Below are positions 56,489 to 64,000 of a stretch of DNA of 64,000 nucleotides, piece by piece. The first letter of the stretch is position 1; every line of letters begins with the position of its first letter. The notes beneath the pieces are model-generated. The model saw nothing but the letters and a program-made list of their open reading frames with translations, did not search any database and was not told where the DNA came from. The position numbers and the translations under genes are program-made. The stretch comes from Lethocerus indicus (taxonomy: Eukaryota > Arthropoda > Insecta > Hemiptera > Belostomatidae): NCBI GenBank assembly GCA_019843655.1, contig JACDQD010000006.1, positions 28,166,246 through 28,230,245 of the forward strand, given 5' to 3'.

Positions 56489-59400
56489 TAAACCGTAAAC
56501 CGTAACGGACCGGCGATTGTGCGCGGTGTTCGTACGTTACATTTACAGGAAAGAGAAAGGTTTATTTTTATTATACATACGCGTCTCTATTTTATTTGTA
56601 CCTGCGCTTCACCGATATCGCTATCAGTTATCGGGCGAGGAAGTGTCATTCGAACCAAAGCTATTTCTATATTATCAATTTTTAATATTTATACGTTGTT
56701 TTTCTGATTTCTATTTTTTTTTAGTCTGTGATAAACTTTTTTTCCCCCGCCCCCAATGTATTTCATCTATTCGGGACATTAATATTTTAATTATTTAAAC
56801 GATTTATAATATTTTATATTTATTAGAATGTTTTCCGTTTGCGCTCTTAATTGAAGAATCGGATAATTATCGCATTTATTACAATGCTATATCGAGATAT
56901 CGTTGGACATGCAAAACGTGTCATTTTTTTTTTTTTCGTTATTGTACAATATTTTTAAGTTTAATTTATTACAATCGCTCGATATTTATACTCTCGCCTG
57001 TTAAAGTGCGGCTTTAAAAGAAATGTTTACGGAAATTTTGTTCTATTGTACACACAAAATTATATTATACAAACTAATTTTTATCCGTTTTTTTTCTTTT
57101 ATACAGAACTCCATTGCGTTACGCATTACGAATATAGAGCGTTAATTAGGATTGTTTTATCGCTTATTTATCTGTCTGTATTAAAAAGTGTAATCAGTCG
57201 ATGTAATTATGGGTATCGTATAATATAATATTTTATCGGAAACCGTAAATACAGTACTTTAAATACAGTACTTAGTTACAATGAGAGAGAGAGAGAGGAT
57301 TTTTTTGCACAGTATGAATTATGTTCACAAGATTGTTATAATGTTGTGCATACGTTTCGTCTGTATATAAGCTAGTTATAATATAAAATATATAAATATT
57401 TATCTGTACGTATCCGTGTGTTATGTGTGTATATGTATTTTTTAAATTTGCTTTAAACGAGCAACACTGACAATATTATTTCGTATTCGTAGTGCAATAT
57501 TAGAAACTGTAAAAAAAAATAATAAAAAAATAGATATTTGTATGTAAGAGAACAGATATAAATAATATATTATATATATATATAGAGAGAGAGAGAGAGA
57601 TGAAGTTACAAAGTATTCCGTGTATTACCTTAATTACAAGGTGATAAAGTATTGTGGACAAAGTATTTATTTTTATTTAAGTGTCGTAGTTGACAAATTT
57701 ACGCGGTTTTGTAAAGAGTACGAATAAAATAAAAAAGAAAAAAAAAGAAGAAGTTCCGTTAGCGGCAGAAATATAATTAATAAATTATTAGAATGATGTA
57801 CAGGGTGTTGTATTTAGAACAATAATGCATTTAACAAAGTATCTCTAGTTAAGTTGTTTAGAAAACGAAGTCGTAGGTGAAATATGTGTATGGATTATAT
57901 TAGGCAGAAGTTATTGTGCTTCCCTTATATAAAAAAATAACTTTGTGTTAATATAAAAGTTTATATATATATATATATATATATATGAAAAAAATATAAT
58001 ATATATGAGTATATTTATTATAATAATAAAATATATTATTATAATATCTATAAATATTCGGAGTTATAGATGTAACAATATTTTTAATTATTCGCTCGAT
58101 GTCTAATTGAAATATTCTCTTTCCCGAGCGTAATTTCATTTGATATGCGACGACTTCACTATTTTATTGCCGTTTTATTTATTGTCTAAATTTATTCAAT
58201 ACGTATTAACACAGTTTTTTTTTTTAATCTTTCGATAAAGAAAGCGTTATAATTAATCCGCTTATTTATACTTACTTACCATGTCGTAGACGGCGGTGAA
58301 GTTTCTTTCGTTTTATCAGTTTTTCTCCGACAAAATTGAATTCGTGAAGTGTCAATAATTATACTTATATCAATTGAAACTGAAGACAAAGTTAAGGAAT
58401 TTCTCCGATGTAATTAATATATTTATATATATATATATATATACATGATAATTGTGGTTAATATTTTATTAATTCGAAATATGTTGTAGACACATTTTTA
58501 TTGTTATTTGCCGAAAATTATCGATTTCACCGATTCGGGTAATCGCAACAATATTAAAAAAACAACAAAAAAAAAACAGCTTTTTCTGTAAATTTATTAT
58601 AATATAAGATCAATTTAAAATACAGTCTCTTTTCGAATATTGTTTACTATTTGAAGCGGATTCGAATTCCTTTTTTAGATTTATTCAAAATATCCACCTA
58701 TTTTATATCGTTTTGAGTGATTGAGTACAATTTATTATCGATTTATGTACATCGTAAATGTCGACACAAATATTGGAACCGAAATGGAGGAAAGAATTAT
58801 TGTGTATTATGGTAAAGATTCAGATATGAAATTTTATACCGAAATGTTATAAACTACCGTTGTACATAATAAAATGTTTTAGCTTGTTCGCAATACATTA
58901 ATATATTAATTTATAATATATGTATAAATATATCTGAGCCGTTTCGGATCATTGATTCCTGTAACTCGATAATTATTGAATAAGCAATTTAAAAATTGAG
59001 TAAAAAAAATTCAATCTAATAATAGACGGGAATTTATTATTTATTTAACCCTCTATGGGCCCGTGTAATTTTCAGTTCGCATTTAAATTTATCCAGATTT
59101 TACCCCCAAATAATTATAGCTTTTTTCGACGTCCTTAAGACAACCAATATCAATATCAATTTTTTTTTCGTCTGAATATATTATAAGTTTATAATCGCTG
59201 ATTTTTCTTTTCCTCCCCCCCCCAATTTTATTGTATTTAAAATAAAAATTCGGCCCGCCCACAGAGGGTTAAAATGGGATGAATTTTAAAAATTATTTTA
59301 TTTTAAAGACGCGCCGAGAGAAATTGTTAATTTCTCGACCGAACTTGATTATTAGTAAAAAAAAAAAAAAAAAATTAGTCAATTGGGCAACACAAATAAG

Positions 59401-60438
59401 GTCAGACGACGATGTTAGGCGTATTAAATTACATTTATTTATAAATGTAAATATAAATGTAGGCACTGAAATCAGCCTTATATATATATATATATAATTA
59501 TATATCTTCCTTTAATCGCCTAAAAATAACTCAAAAATACTGTACGTTCAATACGATACCATCGGACACCAATAAAGTATGTATATACCGTTCGACAGTA
59601 AAGCACTTGCTCGGTTTATACACGAGATTTTGGTTTCGCAGCAGTTCGTTTTTAACGCCGATCGAATTCGGTTAAATATTTCGTCGAACGAACTGAACAA
59701 TCGTACAACTTTGTTAATAATAATAATAATAATAGAACACTTTGAATAGAATCGATAGAACGAATACAAAAATGTTTTTATTTCTTGATCGTATTATTTA
59801 TAATCACAGGCCTTACCTGACTCTAGTTAAGTATATTAAATTGAAAAAAAAAAAAAATATATATATTCGCAGTACAATTTTTTTTTTTTTTTGGTTTTAT
59901 CTAAAGACATTTGGCTTTACCTTAAAATTAAAATGAGAATCGAATATACAAGGTACTGTATTTAAAATAAGTTATGTACAATAAAAATGTATTAAGAATC
60001 AACAATTTAAAAAGAAATAAATAACGATATAATCGCTTTACTCTGGTTAGCTCGCAAAAAAAAAAAAAAATAATAATAATAATAATAATAATAAAAATTA
60101 TTAAGAGAATGCGCGACAAATTAATAGATGTTATTGGAAGCGAAATAACGGATGAAATTACGACAAAGCTTTCGAAAATCAATAGGAACTATGCTTAGAA
60201 TAGAGTGCTATAAATAATCGTAACGGATTTGTAATTGTATTTACAATACAGTTAATACGGATACAACAACATTTAAGCCGAACAACGTTATATTTTGCGA
60301 ATATAATATTTGGACGCCAATCGATATATTGGGTGTTTTTTTTTGTTTTTTTAAACCGTTTCGGCGATAAGACTTGTCGTTTATACAAGAAAATTGTTCA
60401 ATCGCGAACGAATTACGGGATAATTACAGGAATGACTA
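56489..60438. other. Convergent 3' region between WDFY3 and SYTL
   Basis: Four kb, very AT-rich, with many AATAAA signals (for example 58867) and short GA, AT and A runs; probably two long 3'UTRs. A piece at about 59130-59235 resembles the inner part of the 61 kb foldback. No coding exon recognised. Confidence 0.6.
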
Positions 60439-62433
60439 TCAGTTTTTTCTTACGTCGAGCGAAGGGCGAAGTGGAAGACAACTTTCGACCCAGAAATTGG
60501 GCCTTTCGAGCATCCTCCGCCAGAGGGTCGTCTCGTTACCGCTTGAATCCATCCAGTCGACCACTTTACCGTTATGCTTACCTGAAAAATAAATTCTGTT
60601 AGTTTTGTATCAGAAAATAGACAAAAAAAAAAAAAAAAATGGTATCCATAAATTACAGCATAAATTGCGGAATTCACCGACAACAAGGAAAGACGAGGAC
60701 TTAACGGTCGGTATTTACGACAGATCTGAATATATATATATATCGGAATTATTGAATTTTATACACATTATATCGAATAAACCGAGTGCTCGATTATTTT
60801 ATTTTTTTTTTATTTTATTTTTTTTTTTGAAGTGGGGTAAGAACTTCAGCCAATGTATACTTATATCCCTCCTATTCTGGGGGGGTCGAGATGCACGGAA
60901 AGTACGCAAAAAAAATATGTACTTTAGTCGTCGATCCAATATATAAATAGATAAAGCAATAAATTAGTAATAACCGTGCCGTAATTACTGAGGGACCGTA
61001 GTCGGGTATCTTTATGCTCCCAAAAAAAATTGGGGGGATGAAAAAAAAATCATTAATTATAAACCTATATATGAGAATGAAAAAAAAATTGATATTGATA
61101 TCGGTTGTCGTGAGACAACGTTATGCTAAAAAATATTTACTTAAATGTGATCCAATATATAAATAGATAAAGCAATAAATTAGTAATAACCGTGCGTAAT
61201 TACTGAGGGACATACTCAGTATCTTTATGCTCCCCCCTCAAAAAAAAAATTGGGGGGAGATGAAAAAAAATCATTAATTATAAACCAATATATGAGAATG
61301 AAAAAAAAAAATTGATATTGATATCGGTTGTCGTGAGACACACAGAAAGTACACAAAAAATATGTACTTTAGTCGTCGATCCAATATATAAATAGATAAA
61401 GCAATAAATTAGTAATAACCGTGCCGTAATTACTGAGGGACCGTACTCGGGTATTTATTCATTTATATGGATCGTATACAACTATTACATATTTTTTAGC
61501 ATAACGTTGTCTCGCGACAACCGATATCAATATATTTTTTTTTTCATTCTCATATAGGTTATAATTAATGATTTTTTTCATCTCCAATTTTTTGGGGAGC
61601 ATAAAGATACCCACCACGGTCCCTCAGTAATCATGCACGGCTATTACTAATTTATTGCTTTATCTATTTATATATTGGATCGACCACTAAAGTACATATT
61701 TTTTTGTGTACTTTCCGCTGCCTCGACCCCCCCCCCCCAGAATAGGGAGGGATATAAGTATACATTGGCTAAGTTGGCTAAGTTCTTCACCCCCGGTACT
61801 GTCAGTACTGCAGACCTAAAACAGGTACATTAAAACTAGCTCATCGTGAAAGTGACAGTGGGCAGTGAGGATGCCCCAGAAAAACATCCAAAGTGCCTAA
61901 CAGTGACTAACATAACACAGGCGCTACTGAAGACGGCATGAAATGGCCGAAACCGGTCTAGCGAAAGACCAAACAGCAGCGAGAGGAGACAGAAACATCA
62001 CGAACCTACAGTATATTCCAACCCCTCGCAGACCACAAAACAGGTATATCAAATTAAATAAGGTATCTTATTTTGGATGGACAAAAAAATAAGATATTTT
62101 CCGTTAATCCATAATTAAGTATAACACCTGGTGAAGACAGTCGAGAGGGTTCCTTTGAACGGAGGAAAGCCCCGATTTATTGGCACGAATAAATTTTGCT
62201 GTAAACCGTAAGTGTAAACCATACCTGTTCCCAAATTTAATCGTACGCCTCCCAGAAATTCGTTACTGGCCAACCTATCGTGGTCCCAGATGGTGAGCTC
62301 GAGGCTCCTCTCCTCGAGGTCGGTGAGGGTGAGGTTGGTGTAGGTGAAGGTGTGGTTCCAGGCCGGATTGCAGGTCCTGCGCAGTACAGGCGCCTTCTGC
62401 TTCGAGCCCCTCCCCTTGTCCGGCAACAGGTAG
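60439..62433 (-). CDS. btsz: Synaptotagmin-like protein (bitesize/SYTL family), last two exons
   Basis: Proteins of this family use tandem C2 domains at membranes and, through an N-terminal domain absent here, bind Rab27-type GTPases; fly bitesize organises apical actin. Exon 62225-62433 encodes YLLPDKGRGSKQKAPVLRRT then CNPAWNHTFTY, LELTIWDHDRLASNEFLGGV, a C2 domain with the Ca-loop WDHDR. Exon 60439-60581 adds KHNGKVVDWMDSSGNETTLW then the terminal LPLRPSL and stop TGA 60439-60441. The junction G|GT keeps phase. Upstream exons lie beyond 64000. The 1.6 kb intron holds a foldback element and a palindromic element. Confidence 0.82.
60832..61795. mobile_element. One-kb foldback element, family C, with internal tandem units
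   Basis: Terminal inverted repeats of more than 100 bp (AAGAACTTCAGCCAATGTAT at the left; its complement ends near 61785, with a duplicated TGGCTAAGT). The interior has three direct units of about 220 bp beginning TCCAATATATAAATAGATAA (60933, 61150, 61380) and one inverted unit (61500-61700). It lies in the SYTL intron and directly abuts a palindromic element. Confidence 0.85.
61795..62060. mobile_element. Palindromic element in SYTL intron
   Basis: Right half complete (GTGAAAGTGACAGTGGGCAG through ACCTACAGTATATTCCAACC to ACAGGTATATCAAATTAAAT); the left half is reduced to GTACTGTCAGTACTGCAGAC. It is followed by the DNA that is duplicated at 51.1-51.3 kb. Confidence 0.88.
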
Positions 62434-62461
62434 CTGCACAGTACAGAGTACGGAAATTATT

Positions 62462-64000
62462 AATGGCAATTATAAGGTTTTTGGACACAAAATCGAACCA
62501 AAAATGCTGTTTTCAGCCCCAAGATCGACCCAAAAATGCGCTTTTTAGAGGCCCAAAATCGAGCCAAAAATGCGTTATTACACGTGCATGATCGCTCCAA
62601 AAAATCCCGTTCTTAGGCCCAGAAAAGAGGTTTTAAGTAAGGCCCAAAAATGCGATTTCAAGGCCCAATAAGGGCCCAAAAATTCGGTTTTTAGGCGTAA
62701 GATCAGTCCAAAAATGCTGTTTTTAGGGCCAAAAAGGGGATTTTAAGGAGCAAAATAGGCCTCAAATGCGCTTTTCAAGCTCAAAATAGACCCAAAAATG
62801 CGCTTTTCAGAGGCCCAAAATCGACCCAAAAATGGGTTTTAAGGTGCATGATCGCTCCAAAAAATGCCGTTCTTAGGGCCAAAAATGAGGTTTTAAGTAA
62901 GGCCCAAAAATGCGGTTTTTATGCGCATAATCGGTCCAAAAATGCTGTTTTTAGGCCCGAAATGGGGATTTTAAGCAGCAAAATAGGCCTCAAATGCGCT
63001 TTTCAAGCTCAAAATCGGCCCAAAAATGCTGTTCGTAGGCTCAAACAGGGGATTTTAAGGAGCAAAATAGGCCTCAAATTCGCTTTTTAGGCCCAAAATC
63101 GACCCAAAAATGCGTTTTAAGGTGCATGATCGCTCCAAAAAATGCCGTTCTTAGGCCTAAAAATGAGGTTTTAAGTAAGGCCCAAAAATGCGGTTTTTAT
63201 GCGCAAAATCGGTCCAAAAATGCTGTTTTTAGGCCCGAAAAAGGGGATTTTAAGGAACAAAATAGGCCTCAAATGTGCTTTTCAAGCTCAAAATCGGCCC
63301 AAAAATGCTGTTCTTAGGCCCAAAATCGACGCAAAAATGCTGTTCTTAGGCCCAAAAAGGGGATTTTAAGGAGCAAAATAGGCCTCAAATGCGCTTTTTA
63401 GGCTCAAAATCGACCCAAAAATGTGATTTTAAGGAGCAAAATAGGCCTCAAATGCGCTTTTCAAGCTCAAAATAGGCCCAAAAATGCTGTTCCTAGGCCC
63501 AAACAGGGGATTTTAAGGAGCAAAATAGGCCTCAAATGCGCTTTTCAAGCTCAAAATCGGCCCAAAAATGCTGTTCCTAGGCCCAAACAGGGGATTTTAA
63601 GGAGCAAAATAGGCCTCAAATGCGGTTTTCAGAGGCCCAAAATCGACCCAAAAATGCGTTTTAGGCATGAAAATCGTCCAAAAATGCTTCTTAGGGCCAA
63701 AATGAGGTTTTGGTGCCAAGGCCCAATGCGTTTATGCGCAAAATCCTCGAAAATGCTGTTCTAAGGCCCAAACAGGGGATTTAGGAGCAAAATAGGCCTC
63801 AAAATGCGCTTTTCAGGCTCAAAATCGGTCCAAAAATGCTGTTTTAGGCCCAAACAGAATTTTAAGGAGCAAGCAATATGGGCCTTTAAACATAGTCAGA
63901 GGCCCAAAATCGACCAAAATGCGTTCTTAGGTTTTAGGTGCAAAATCGCTCCAAAAATGCCGTTCTTGGGCCAAAAATGAGGTTTAAGTAAGGCCCAAAA
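62462..64000 (-). repeat. Degenerate satellite, array 2 (SYTL intron), with higher-order periods
   Basis: Reverse-complement modules of array 1 (GGCCCAAAATCGACCCAAAA, ATGCTGTTTTTAGGCCC, GGGGATTTTAAGGAGCAAAA). Higher-order units: about 85 bp (repeats starting near 63424, 63508 and 63592) and about 260-280 bp (GTGCATGATCGCTCCAAAAA at about 62583, 62844 and 63122). It runs off the window edge. Confidence 0.92.

Noticed and set aside
62115..62224. Extension of the SYTL C2 exon (RGFPPFKGTLSTVF)
   Set aside because: It reads through the GTATGG donor into the intron; family alignment and phase place the splice at 62225.
62848..63764. Frames rich in NRPKNAVPRPKQGILRSKIG repeats
   Set aside because: The satellite lacks stop codons by composition; frames change between units and no start or splice context is conserved.
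62462..64000. CRISPR-like array
   Set aside because: Units are degenerate and contiguous without unique spacers, in an animal intron.

Overview
This window is animal nuclear DNA, most likely from an insect. Genes are split into many short exons with GT-AG introns, the background is AT-rich with (AT)n microsatellites, the encoded proteins match animal families, and one gene is an arthropod-type Relish (Rel domain, ankyrin repeats and death domain in one protein). I cannot fix the species from sequence alone. There are no bacterial operons, ribosome-binding sites, CRISPR arrays or tRNA/rRNA genes.

Layout: (1) 1-6898 (+), 3' part of a diacylglycerol lipase alpha-type gene. (2) 8121-9869 (-), complete mitochondrial ribosomal protein L28, six exons. 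(3) 11407-16826 (+), complete Relish/NF-kappaB p105-type factor, 21 exons, 827 codons. (4) 18407-21101 (+), pyruvate dehydrogenase E1 alpha paralogue with two apparent frameshifts and an altered phosphorylation loop. (5) 21356-22126 (-), prefoldin subunit 1, convergent with PDHA. (6) 22192-22665 (+), a possible small unknown spliced gene divergent from prefoldin. (7) 23733-56488 (+), a complete WDFY3/ALFY/blue cheese gene, for which I traced 56 exons (about 3,510 residues) from N-terminus to FYVE finger. Minus-strand genes lie nested in its introns: a lipocalin-like secreted protein (31541-32456), a Cys-Pro-Lys-Lys-Asp repeat protein (38666-40000) and a small unknown ORF (37633-37973). (8) 60439-62433 (-), last two exons of a synaptotagmin-like (bitesize/SYTL) gene, convergent with WDFY3 and continuing beyond the right edge.

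The most distinctive content is repetitive. At least thirteen copies or fragments of one palindromic (foldback) element family, each half about 190 bp, sit in introns of DAGL, PDHA, WDFY3 and SYTL. Three copies are bounded by exact 12-14 bp target-site duplications, and many lie within about 150 bp upstream of a 3' splice site. Copies are linked to inverted duplications of flanking DNA inside the window (44.2-44.6 with 51.8-52.2 kb, which includes 11 bp of a WDFY3 exon; 51.1-51.3 with 62.05-62.2 kb). There are also two unrelated roughly 1 kb foldback structures, Jockey-like LINE fragments, and a degenerate short-period satellite in introns of both WDFY3 and SYTL that has the same orientation relative to transcription in each.

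Reading the exons against family expectations exposes several isolated one-base losses (PDHA, WDFY3, probably the nested genes), mostly in or beside short homopolymers. I interpret these mainly as uncorrected sequencing/assembly errors, which matters for anyone annotating this region; pseudogenisation is the alternative for PDHA and the nested genes.
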